DNA of 64,000 nt from a virus. Within the stretch, counting starts at the first letter, position 1. Each line of letters opens with the position of its first letter. Location of the stretch: positions 62,001-126,000 of the IMG/VR virus record IMGVR_UViG_3300025009_000051, one strand, 5' to 3'. The translations under genes were made by a program, and so were the position numbers. Positions 56,727 through 64,000 of the stretch are shown here, piece after piece. The notes below the pieces were generated by a model. It did not search any database, was not told the DNA's origin, and was given only the letters and a program-made list of their open reading frames with translations.

Positions 56727-57635
56727 ATGATAATATATAAAACAATCAATTTAATTAACGGTAAATTTTATATAGGAAAAGATTCAAAAAATAATCCCGA
56801 TTATTTTGGATCAGGAATAATTCTAAAAAAAGCTATTAAAAAATATGGTAAAGAAAATTTTAAAAAAGAAATTCTAGAATATTGTAATTCTGAAAAGGAA
56901 TTAGATCAAAAAGAAATATTTTGGATTAAAAAATTAAATTCCATTGAGAACGGATATAATATTGCTTTGGGAGGAACTGGAGGAGATACATTTACAAATA
57001 ATCCAAATAAAGAAAAAATTATTCAAAATTTAAGTCAAAAATTAACCGGAGGAAAGTTATCAGAAAAAACAAGAAAAAATATGAGTAATGGTAGAAAGGG
57101 AATGAAATTTTCAGAAGAACATAAACAAAATATAAGTAAAGCTCAAATAGGAATAAAATTTATATATAATATTAAAACAAGACAGATAAGAAAAGTAAAA
57201 AAGAACGAATTAGAAGAATTTTTATTAAATAATTCTGATTGGAAATTAGGAAAAGGAATTACATTAACTAAAGAACATAAAGAAAAATTAAATAACTCAA
57301 GAAGAGGCATAAAATCATCTAATGAGACAAAGCAAAAAATAAGTCAATCAAAAAAAGGAATCAAATTAACAGAAAAGCATAAACAAAATATAAGTATAGC
57401 CCTAACAGGTATAAAATTGTCAAATGAACACAGAAAAAATATGAGTATTTCTCATCAAGGAAAGAAAAGAAAACCTTTTAGCGAAGAAACAAAGAAAAAA
57501 ATGAGTAAAGCAGCTAAAAATAGGCCGGACGTTTCAGATGAAACTAAACAGAAATTAAGTGAAGCTAATAAAGGTAGAATACCTTGGAATAAAGGAATTC
57601 ATTATTCTAAAAATATTAAAGAAAATGAATTATAA
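56727..57635 (+). CDS. GIY-YIG endonuclease with long NUMOD3 array
   Basis: 302 residues. MIIYKTINLINGKFYIGKDS is the GIY-YIG start; DYFGSGIILKKAIKKYG and KELDQKEIFWIKKLNSIENG follow. From about residue 115 to 290 some seven NUMOD3-like units (SEEHKQNISKAQIGIK, SNETKQKISQSKKGIK, SDETKQKLSEANKGR) form the DNA-binding arm. Related to the enzyme at 23519 but longer. A free-standing homing nuclease at the boundary with the minus-strand protease genes. Confidence 0.9.
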   Translation: MIIYKTINLINGKFYIGKDSKNNPDYFGSGIILKKAIKKYGKENFKKEILEYCNSEKELDQKEIFWIKKLNSIENGYNIALGGTGGDTFTNNPNKEKIIQNLSQKLTGGKLSEKTRKNMSNGRKGMKFSEEHKQNISKAQIGIKFIYNIKTRQIRKVKKNELEEFLLNNSDWKLGKGITLTKEHKEKLNNSRRGIKSSNETKQKISQSKKGIKLTEKHKQNISIALTGIKLSNEHRKNMSISHQGKKRKPFSEETKKKMSKAAKNRPDVSDETKQKLSEANKGRIPWNKGIHYSKNIKENEL

Positions 57636-57797
57636 TTGATTTTTGTGTTTTCGGTCTCGATATAACTTCTTTCTTTGACTTTGATGCGGTCCACCTTTAA
57701 TAAGTCCCACATCAATATTTGATTTATTTAACACTTGAAATTGAGTGAGAGCAATATCATTTTTAGTTATCTTATTTTTTGTTTTAGTTCGTTTCAT
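57630..57797 (-). CDS. Small basic protein, 55 aa
   Basis: ATG 57797: MKRTKTKNKITKNDIALTQF, then QVLNKSNIDVGLIKGGPHQS and QRKKLYRDRKHKNQL. Highly basic, so possibly nucleic-acid-binding. Starts 4 nt after the M16 peptidase stop; overlaps the GIY-YIG end by 6 nt in convergent orientation. Confidence 0.6.
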   Translation of the reverse strand: MKRTKTKNKITKNDIALTQFQVLNKSNIDVGLIKGGPHQSQRKKLYRDRKHKNQL

Positions 57798-57800
57798 ATC

Positions 57801-58907
57801 TTAAACAAATTCAATTTTATCAATACTAAAATGAAAGTTATTAAAATATTTCTTATACACTCTAAACACATCTTCAAGAGTCATAGTATCTAAATAATTT
57901 TCTACGTACCATTCTTTATCCATAAAATATTTTCCAACATTTGAAAATCTATTAATATTATCTTTAGCAAATTCAATTCTATTCAATTGTTTAAATATTC
58001 TAAATCTTTCTTCAGTCAAATATTTTTCTGGATTATCTAAAACATAGTTCAATATCTTTTCTATTTTATTAGCTGATTTAATATCATCTGTAAGAGTTTG
58101 AAAATACAATACTCCTTCTTTATTTGTAATTGGTTCTATCAGCATTGATAAATTATAAACCAATCCATATTTTTCTCGAATTAACTTATATAATGGACTA
58201 TTCAATCCTTCACTTAACATTCCAGATATAAAATCTACAATTGCATAATCATCTTTAATAATATTCTTACTTATAGAAATAATAGATACTTTATTAAAAT
58301 GATTCTTATCTTGTGGTTTATAGGTTGGATTATCTTTAAATTCTATTTCTTTATAATCTTTCCTTGGTAAATATTTTATTTGTTCTTTAAATGGATATGA
58401 TTGAGAAACATTTATAATAGCAGTAGGAGCAGAAAAATATTTAGAATAAAATTCATTTGCTTTTTCATATGTCAAACTTTTTAAATCTTTTATACACCCG
58501 ATTGGTCCATAAAAATTTAAATACTTTCTGAATAAATGTTCATGATGGAAAAACGGTTGTTGATCAAAATAATCGGAATATTCTTGTAGAATTATGCTTT
58601 TTTCATTTAAGAATGTTTTTTTATCTACATTAAATGAAGAAATATTTTCTAGAAATTTATATTTAAATCTATCTATTAATTTATCTAATCCTGTAATATG
58701 AAATGCTATTTCAGTGTTGGTCGTAAAAGCATTATTGGAAATTGCGAATTCATCAAATTTATTATATAAATGCTTATTTTGACCGTGCAGCAAATGCTCC
58801 ATTAAATGACTAACTCCTCTAAATCCTATTTCTTCATTTTGAGTGGCACCATTATAAAGTATATAGAATCCAGCTAATTGAGTTTGTGACGAAATATTAT
58901 ATATCAT
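57801..58907 (-). CDS. M16-family zinc metallopeptidase
   Basis: 368 residues. GFRGVSHLMEHLLHG (about 28-42) has the inverted zinc motif HxxEH, and FLNEKSIILQEYSDY (about 99-113) the downstream Glu ligand. The rest follows the M16 two-domain layout (NEFYSKYFSAPTAIINVSQS, EGLNSPLYKLIREKYGLVYN with the R/Y pair near the C-terminal domain). M16 peptidases cleave small or unfolded proteins. Its own late-type promoter is 14 nt upstream. The substrate may be a phage structural or host protein. Confidence 0.9.
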   Translation of the reverse strand: MIYNISSQTQLAGFYILYNGATQNEEIGFRGVSHLMEHLLHGQNKHLYNKFDEFAISNNAFTTNTEIAFHITGLDKLIDRFKYKFLENISSFNVDKKTFLNEKSIILQEYSDYFDQQPFFHHEHLFRKYLNFYGPIGCIKDLKSLTYEKANEFYSKYFSAPTAIINVSQSYPFKEQIKYLPRKDYKEIEFKDNPTYKPQDKNHFNKVSIISISKNIIKDDYAIVDFISGMLSEGLNSPLYKLIREKYGLVYNLSMLIEPITNKEGVLYFQTLTDDIKSANKIEKILNYVLDNPEKYLTEERFRIFKQLNRIEFAKDNINRFSNVGKYFMDKEWYVENYLDTMTLEDVFRVYKKYFNNFHFSIDKIEFV

Positions 58908-58920
58908 TTTATTTTTATTA

Positions 58921-58932
58921 ATAAATATAAAA
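58921..58932 (-). promoter_or_regulatory. Late-promoter-like motif (TTTTATATTTAT)
   Basis: Minus-strand exact motif, 14 nt before the M16 peptidase start. Confidence 0.6.
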
Positions 58933-59229
58933 TTAATTTAAAATTTTAATTCTTTTAGCTAAATACCAAATTCCACCTTGCTTCTCAGGTCTATTCATTA
59001 CAATTGGATTATCTTCAATTTCTACTTTCATCCAAACTCTATTTTTCATAGATAAATGCGGAGCATTCGGTGAACCAGTACAATGCCAATAAGGTCTTAT
59101 TTTAAAATTTTTAGTTGGAATATTTTCTGCTTCTAACCATTCATTTACAGGTAATCTTCTTGTATTATTGATGAATAAAGAAGTGATGTTTCCATCTTTT
59201 AATTTTCTAAATAATTTATATGCAATCAT
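58933..59229 (-). CDS. Conserved protein, 98 aa
   Basis: MIAYKLFRKLKDGNITSLFI, NNTRRLPVNEWLEAENIPTK and YWHCTGSPNAPHLSMKNRVW, then WMKVEIED. I recognise this family as widespread in phages and bacteria (MIAYKLFR..DG...LFIN....L....W..A) but know no function. Overlaps the upstream gene's stop. Confidence 0.75.
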   Translation of the reverse strand: MIAYKLFRKLKDGNITSLFINNTRRLPVNEWLEAENIPTKNFKIRPYWHCTGSPNAPHLSMKNRVWMKVEIEDNPIVMNRPEKQGGIWYLAKRIKILN

Positions 59230-59513
59230 CTTCTCATCATTTTTTTAATTGCCTCTTTAGATTGTATAGATGTTTTGACATCTATAAATTTTTGTTTTTC
59301 TTTTTTAGTTAATATTTTTTTAAAATTTTTAGAGATTGGATTAATACCAATTATTGATCTTTGCCCCGTTTCAATATTCGTCCAATTTATTGGATTAGAA
59401 TCAGTCGGAAAATTTTCATAAAGAAATTGTTCCAATTTGCATGCTTCATCAAAAGAATATAACCCTCCGATATGTTTGTTTAAAAATTGTAATTTTGATT
59501 CTATGATTACCAT
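59226..59513 (-). CDS. Hypothetical protein, 95 aa
   Basis: Start at ATG 59513 (MVIIESKLQFLNKHIGGLYS), overlapping the previous stop as TAATG; a Met three codons earlier is less likely. Contains DEACKLEQFLYENFPTDSNP and SIIGINPISKNF. Not recognised. ATGA overlap with the next gene. Confidence 0.6.
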   Translation of the reverse strand: MVIIESKLQFLNKHIGGLYSFDEACKLEQFLYENFPTDSNPINWTNIETGQRSIIGINPISKNFKKILTKKEKQKFIDVKTSIQSKEAIKKMMRR

Positions 59514-59710
59514 TACAAACAAATTTTAAATAACTCAATATATTTAATTGTTTTATCTAGACATTCGGCTATTTTCAAAGTATCTTCTTGTTCTTTAGGT
59601 TTATGCCACATTAATTGACCCGTATTTTGTAATATATTCCTTTCATCATTTAACCATTTCAATAGGTCTATTGCGAGCATATTAGAATTGTTTTCTTGTT
59701 TTGTTGACAT
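59513..59710 (-). CDS. Hypothetical protein, 65 aa
   Basis: MSTKQENNSNMLAIDLLKWL, then NDERNILQNTGQLMWHKPKE and DTLKIAECLDKTIKYIELF. Helical; no known motif. Coupled to the downstream gene. Confidence 0.58.
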   Translation of the reverse strand: MSTKQENNSNMLAIDLLKWLNDERNILQNTGQLMWHKPKEQEDTLKIAECLDKTIKYIELFKICL

Positions 59711-59721
59711 AATTTTATTAT

Positions 59722-59940
59722 TTATTCTAAAAGATGATTTGTCAATAATAAATAAGTATTTTTAAGATCCTCTAATGAAGTCAATCTTTTAATTGGAAAA
59801 GTTTCTCCTGTCACTTCATCATACTCTGAAAATACCCATCCTTTTCCATCGTGTTCTATACAATAGTCATTATCATAAAATAAGACATCTGATTCTTTAT
59901 TAAAATAGTTTAATGATTCTATTTCTTTTTTAGTTAGCAT
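59722..59940 (-). CDS. Hypothetical protein, 72 aa
   Basis: MLTKKEIESLNYFNKESDVL, FYDNDYCIEHDGKGWVFSEY and DEVTGETFPIKRLTSLEDLK. Small acidic protein immediately downstream of the SNF2 helicase stop (adjacent bases), so cotranscribed with it. Confidence 0.6.
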   Translation of the reverse strand: MLTKKEIESLNYFNKESDVLFYDNDYCIEHDGKGWVFSEYDEVTGETFPIKRLTSLEDLKNTYLLLTNHLLE

Positions 59941-61689
59941 TTATTTGATTAATTGATTGATTATGTCTTTAAAAATTGATTGTTTTTTATTTCCAATATA
60001 TTTTGCTTCATATTTTATTCCAGCATTTATTGCATTTGTTATTACCATTTTATCTTCTAATACATCATACATATTAATATCAAATGTATCTGCTCCGAGA
60101 AGGTAATATATGTTTGCAACATTTTCTTGGCCCATCCTATGAATTCTATCCTCCAGCTGCAAAAGATCGTCTGGCATCCAGCTTAATTCTACAACTGCTA
60201 AATTTGAAGCGGCTGTTAGATTAAATCCAACTTTACCACTATCTATATTTAAAACGATTAATTTTTCATTTGGATCATCTTGAAATTTTTGTACATATTC
60301 TTGTCTTTGTTCAACAGGTGTACCACCATAAATTCTATTACATTTAAAATGATCTGCTATTGAATCCAAGATCGCCACATGATAAGCGAAACAAACCAGC
60401 TTTTGCCCACTTTGCAAAAAAGTATATATCCATTCAATAACATTGTTTAATTTTCCATGGGCGGTTAATTGTCTTAAATAATTTGCTCGAATTAATGCTT
60501 CATATTTTGATACTTTATTAATTGCTTCTATCTTCTCTAATTTAGAATTTAAAGCATTTAGAACTGTAGGTATTTCATCATCATTTATATCTTCATTTAC
60601 TACTTTATTTTTTAAAATAAAATTAACCAAATCTCTTTTAGCTAATTCATATTCTTTTCTATTATCAATGTCTAAATATACAATAGAACGAACTTTATCA
60701 GGTAATTCTTTTAATACATCTTTTTTATTTCTTCTGATATAACAAACTTGTCGTAATTTTTCGTGTAATTCTTCAAGATTACTTGCTCCATATTCCCACC
60801 CATAATATCCTTCTTTAGCATCGCAGTATCTTAATTTAAAATTTTGAGAACCTCCAAAATCTTGTAATCTATCTAATATTTTTAATTGATGTACCAAATC
60901 TAAAGGAGCATCTCCCGTAGGAGTTCCTGTCAATAACATTTTATATTCTACTTTTCTGGATAGTGTGAATACAGCTTTAGATCTTTGTGATTTATGTGAT
61001 TTGACGAAATGTGATTCATCTACTATCAATAATTTTATTTTTTTCTTTTCTAATATTTTTAAATACTTTGTCAAAGCTTGATAATGAATGATGATTATAT
61101 CTGCTTCAAAATTATCTTTTTTATTATTTCGTATAACAGATATTCTTTCTTTATCAATATCAATCCATTTTAATATTTCATAATACCAATTTAATTTTAA
61201 ACTATTTGGACATATAATGGTAATAGGATATTTACCTAATGTAAAAAAAGAAGCAATTGCTTGAGGAGTTTTACCTAATCCTTGTTCATCGCCTAATAAT
61301 ACTCTTTTATTTTTAAGAATGTATTGAACCCCAGCAGCTTGAAAAGGTCTTAAGGTTAGTTTTAAATTTGGTATTATAAAATCAGTAGATTCGGCAGCAC
61401 TTAAAATTTTATTTTCTTTGTTCAGTTCTTTTAATTGTTCTACAAATACCTTAAATTCTAAAGGAGTTTCAAAATTATAATAAGAACAAAAAGCATCTAG
61501 ATATTCAAGAGTAGTTTTATTTAAAGGAACTTCCCAAAAATATTCATTCCAATTAAATTTTCTACCGGGTATTTTTTTAATATTTTCTTTTAATTCAGCA
61601 GACATTTCATCATTAAAGAAATGAGGATAATGAATGGTAACATAATGTTTTTTTCTTCTTTCAATTAATTTTATATGATAATCGCTCAT
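59941..61689 (-). CDS. SNF2-family DNA helicase/translocase
   Basis: 582 residues. A short HARP-like N-terminus (FNWNEYFWEVPLNKTTLEYL) precedes the helicase core. Core motifs: I VLLGDEQGLGKTPQAIASFF (about 130-149), II LLIVDESHFVKSHKSQRSK (about 219-237), III MLLTGTPTGDAPLDLVHQL (about 250-268), V/VI NIDSGKVGFNLTAASNLAVV and LLQLEDRIHRMGQENVANIY (about 498-530). SMARCAL1-like enzymes remodel replication forks. Overlaps the Clp-M41 gene by ATGA, tying a DNA-remodelling and a protein-remodelling enzyme into one operon. Confidence 0.93.
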   Translation of the reverse strand: MSDYHIKLIERRKKHYVTIHYPHFFNDEMSAELKENIKKIPGRKFNWNEYFWEVPLNKTTLEYLDAFCSYYNFETPLEFKVFVEQLKELNKENKILSAAESTDFIIPNLKLTLRPFQAAGVQYILKNKRVLLGDEQGLGKTPQAIASFFTLGKYPITIICPNSLKLNWYYEILKWIDIDKERISVIRNNKKDNFEADIIIIHYQALTKYLKILEKKKIKLLIVDESHFVKSHKSQRSKAVFTLSRKVEYKMLLTGTPTGDAPLDLVHQLKILDRLQDFGGSQNFKLRYCDAKEGYYGWEYGASNLEELHEKLRQVCYIRRNKKDVLKELPDKVRSIVYLDIDNRKEYELAKRDLVNFILKNKVVNEDINDDEIPTVLNALNSKLEKIEAINKVSKYEALIRANYLRQLTAHGKLNNVIEWIYTFLQSGQKLVCFAYHVAILDSIADHFKCNRIYGGTPVEQRQEYVQKFQDDPNEKLIVLNIDSGKVGFNLTAASNLAVVELSWMPDDLLQLEDRIHRMGQENVANIYYLLGADTFDINMYDVLEDKMVITNAINAGIKYEAKYIGNKKQSIFKDIINQLIK

Positions 61690-63602
61690 TTAATCTTTTT
61701 CTTAAATTTTTCTGGTAAGTAATCAAAATATGCGTCTTTAGATTTTACTTCTGATAATTCTGTTTCATATCCATTTTCTTGTAAAATATTAATCACATCT
61801 TCAGATAAAAGTAGAGTATTTTCAAATAATTTTTCTGCTATTAATTCTACTAACTGTTTATAATCTTTAATGAGTTTTTCAGTTTCTTTGGAACATTCTT
61901 TTATTATTTTTCTTATCTCTTTATTCTGTTCTTTGATAGAAGAATAAGCATATTCAGATTCTTGTTTATTTTGAACATAAATTAAATCATCATTTAATCC
62001 GTGCTTATAAATTAATGCAGCCAAATTTGTAGCAGAAGAAATATCGGACGCAGTTCCAGTTGAAATGTTTTCACTCCCAAAAAATATTTTCTCTGATATT
62101 GGTCCAGCTAAATAACATTTTATTTTTGATAATATTAATTTTTTGTTTGATTCATGATCCGGATATTCAGTAAAAGTTAATCCAAGACTATCTGCATCTT
62201 TATCTTGTAATGCGATATATTTTGGAATTAATTTGGTATCAATAATATTTACTACCGCGTGCGCGGCCTCATGTATAGAAGTAATGTATTTAATATTTTT
62301 ATCAATTGAAATCGAATCAGAAATATATGGTTTTATAATCCATTGATCATTTTTAAACAAAAGAATATTATTATTCTCTTTGTCATAATCTAAGCTTGAA
62401 GAAGTTGTATTTTCTTCTAATAATTCACTGATAATTAATTCTTCAACATACTGTTTTATATTTTTCTTTATTCTCATTCCTTGAGTAGGAAATACAAATT
62501 TGTCATATAAAAAATCTACAAAATTATCACTATATTTAAATTCAATTAATTTTATTTCTGATAAGAGTTTTTTAATTACTTTGATATAATCTTCTCTTTT
62601 AAATGAATAATAAATAATATGATTGTGACCTAATCTCGCAATGTGTTCTGGATTAAAATATGTTAATAACGCATCTTTAATATTTTTAATAGTGATTTTA
62701 GAAGTAATATCATACAACATATCCGCGGGTATCTTTTCAAATTCAAAACTCATGGTATATAATTGATCCAAATTACCAATCACAAATATCAAACTTTTTC
62801 TTAAATCATATACTTTTGGTTTTAAATCTAGAATAGCATGTTTAGTTAAAATATCAATTATTTCTTTGATAGAGTATTCTTTTTTTCTATTTTCTAATAA
62901 CTTTCTATATTCTAATCTATGATGAATTTTTATTTGCCTTAAAAATTCATCATATATAAAAGATTTTCTTTTTTCTTTTAGTGAAATTGTTTTTCGTTTA
63001 GTAATATTAATGTTAGATCCATAATCATATTCAAGTAATAAATCAAAATATTCAGAATAATTTTCTTCAGGTATTATATTTTTATTTAATTCAATTCCTC
63101 TATTTTGTATTTCTTCTAAAAATTTAATAAATTCTTTAATGCTCGAATGTGAACTATTATACATTGAAACAGTTTCTCCGGTATCTATAAACTTCCAAAT
63201 AAAACTTTTATTTGAATTGCTTTCGATATTATATTGATTTCTTATTGCCGCATATTGAATGTCATCAAATACTATTATTGGAGTATTTGTGTCATACATA
63301 TAACTCATCTTATCAAACTTATAATATAAAGTACCATCGTCTTCATGATAAGAAGGAGCCATATCAAAAGAAGAATATAAATGAGATAAATCCAATTTTT
63401 TAACTAAAGAAGATATCAACTCACTTTTACCTACCCCTGTCATTCCCCATAAATTTATAATGGTAGGAAATGTTTGCTTATCTCGATATAGAAACCAAGG
63501 TTTAATGAAATTAATTAATTGATCAATTTGATAATCAATTCCGACAAATTCTTCTTTTAATTCTTTTTTGACTGTTTCTAATAAAATTATTTTTTCTTGC
63601 AT
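61686..63602 (-). CDS. Clp-like AAA+ ATPase fused to FtsH-type M41 metallopeptidase
   Basis: 638 residues. N-terminal AAA+ domain: INLWGMTGVGKSELISSLVK (Walker A, about 48-67), NTPIIVFDDIQYAAI (Walker B, about 105-119), SLIFVIGNLDQLY (sensor-1), FNPEHIARLGHNHIIYY (Clp/HSP100-like). From about 445: YITSIHEAAHAVVNII (zinc HEXXH), then LAGPISEKIFFGSENISTGT, ASDISSATNLAALIYKHGLN (third ligand Asp), the M41 peptidase of FtsH. No membrane segment is visible, unlike cellular FtsH. An AAA+ gene of FtsH type lies just upstream (63616). Confidence 0.85.
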   Translation of the reverse strand: MQEKIILLETVKKELKEEFVGIDYQIDQLINFIKPWFLYRDKQTFPTIINLWGMTGVGKSELISSLVKKLDLSHLYSSFDMAPSYHEDDGTLYYKFDKMSYMYDTNTPIIVFDDIQYAAIRNQYNIESNSNKSFIWKFIDTGETVSMYNSSHSSIKEFIKFLEEIQNRGIELNKNIIPEENYSEYFDLLLEYDYGSNINITKRKTISLKEKRKSFIYDEFLRQIKIHHRLEYRKLLENRKKEYSIKEIIDILTKHAILDLKPKVYDLRKSLIFVIGNLDQLYTMSFEFEKIPADMLYDITSKITIKNIKDALLTYFNPEHIARLGHNHIIYYSFKREDYIKVIKKLLSEIKLIEFKYSDNFVDFLYDKFVFPTQGMRIKKNIKQYVEELIISELLEENTTSSSLDYDKENNNILLFKNDQWIIKPYISDSISIDKNIKYITSIHEAAHAVVNIIDTKLIPKYIALQDKDADSLGLTFTEYPDHESNKKLILSKIKCYLAGPISEKIFFGSENISTGTASDISSATNLAALIYKHGLNDDLIYVQNKQESEYAYSSIKEQNKEIRKIIKECSKETEKLIKDYKQLVELIAEKLFENTLLLSEDVINILQENGYETELSEVKSKDAYFDYLPEKFKKKIK

Positions 63603-63615
63603 TGTTTAAATTTAA

Positions 63616-64000
63616 TTAAAAATGTGTTGGTATATCATCAATCGTAATTATTTCTGCAGCTTTAAGAAATCCAATATCAGTTTTTACCTTGCCTACCATC
63701 TTGCTATTTTGTTTAGAATACTCAGGAAGTTTATCAAAAATTTCTGTCATTATTTTTACTGTTTCGGCTAAAATTTCGAGAGTTATATCTTTTTGATTTG
63801 CCACTGCATATGAAAGAGAAGCGTTTACTAATTCTCGAATTTGTGCTCCTGTCAAATTATTAACTATACTTATAATTAATTTTTCTTTCTGTAAATCTTC
63901 ATTTGAATATATTCCTTTAGCATACAATTTAAAACAATTATAAGCATACTCGCCTGTCAACGACCCCATGTGTATTATTTTATCAATTCTTCCAGGACGC
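63616..64000 (-). CDS. C-terminal part of an FtsH-type AAA+ ATPase; start outside window
   Basis: The frame is open to the window edge (64000). It begins, as read, RPGRIDKIIHMGSLTG, the second region of homology of AAA ATPases, with the arginine finger, followed by EKLIISIVNNLTGAQIRELV then NASLSYAVANQKDITLEILA, the helical lid. No peptidase domain follows, so it is a free-standing ATPase of about 128 visible residues ending DDIPTHF. Only 13 nt separate it from the Clp-M41 gene, suggesting the two ATPases act together. Confidence 0.85.
   Translation of the reverse strand, partial: RPGRIDKIIHMGSLTGEYAYNCFKLYAKGIYSNEDLQKEKLIISIVNNLTGAQIRELVNASLSYAVANQKDITLEILAETVKIMTEIFDKLPEYSKQNSKMVGKVKTDIGFLKAAEIITIDDIPTHF

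Overview
The window is part of a large, very AT-rich genome of a T4-superfamily (myovirus-type) bacteriophage, probably infecting a member of the Bacteroidota. The phage assignment rests on a T4-type head module: portal (gp20-like, interrupted by an intein), prohead protease (gp21-like), scaffold (gp22-like) and major capsid protein (gp23-like). Tail fibre and LamG genes, a T4-type lysozyme, an amidase with a holin candidate, and many homing nucleases support it. The host assignment rests on promoters that match the Bacteroidota consensus (TTG, 19-20 nt, TAnnTTTG), the near absence of Shine-Dalgarno sequences (starts follow A-rich leaders), and Bacteroidota-looking lipoproteins. It is an inference. 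No tRNA, rRNA or CRISPR array was recognised.

Layout. 1-7.7 kb: head genes, namely the portal with an HNH intein, a GIY-YIG nuclease, the prohead protease and several small proteins that share one N-terminal leader ending in an LxE cleavage-like site. 7.8-14.4 kb, minus strand: possible immune-evasion and nucleotide genes (a gp57B/Acb1-like 2H phosphoesterase candidate, a nucleotidyltransferase, a MoxR-type ATPase, an HD hydrolase), a dead TnpB and a PD-(D/E)XK-like protein. 14.5-24.2 kb: receptor-binding and tail-fibre genes (sialidase-like BNR repeats, LamG domains, a propeller-like protein), including a frameshifted gene and a LamG remnant. 24.3-34.3 kb: an unbroken 13-gene glycan cassette with GDP-mannose 4,6-dehydratase, a DegT aminotransferase, at least six glycosyltransferases, an FkbM methyltransferase, a cupin, a WcbI-like protein, a hexapeptide acyltransferase, and an acyl carrier protein paired with a KAS III enzyme. 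34.3-44.6 kb: lysozyme followed by a run of small, probably early genes, with thymidylate synthase and an orphan TnpB-guide-RNA-like element. 44.6-49.4 kb, minus strand: a Vsr-like homing nuclease, major capsid protein and scaffold behind a structured leader. 49.4-57.6 kb: small genes, an intact TnpB with its guide-RNA-like 3' end, a holin candidate, the amidase and more leader-bearing proteins. 57.6-64 kb, minus strand: an M16 peptidase, an SNF2 helicase, a Clp-like ATPase joined to an FtsH-type M41 peptidase, and the end of a separate FtsH-type AAA ATPase.

How the parts fit. Two promoter classes are visible. One is host-like (TTG-N19/20-TATATTTG) and stands before the small-gene runs. The other is a phage-specific motif (TTTATATTTATA) before structural, fibre, lysis and protease genes, which is probably a late promoter. 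The shared N-terminal leaders probably target proteins into the prohead, where the gp21-like protease would remove them. The glycan cassette lies directly after the fibre genes and encodes no flippase or polymerase, so it may build an N-acylated 6-deoxy-amino-sugar glycan that decorates virion proteins or cell-surface glycans.

The strongest candidates for undescribed biology are the acyl-carrier-linked glycan cassette, the TnpB with a separate orphan guide-RNA element, the family of capsid-targeted proteins, the Pro1 intein in the portal, and the Clp-M41 fusion beside a free FtsH-type ATPase.
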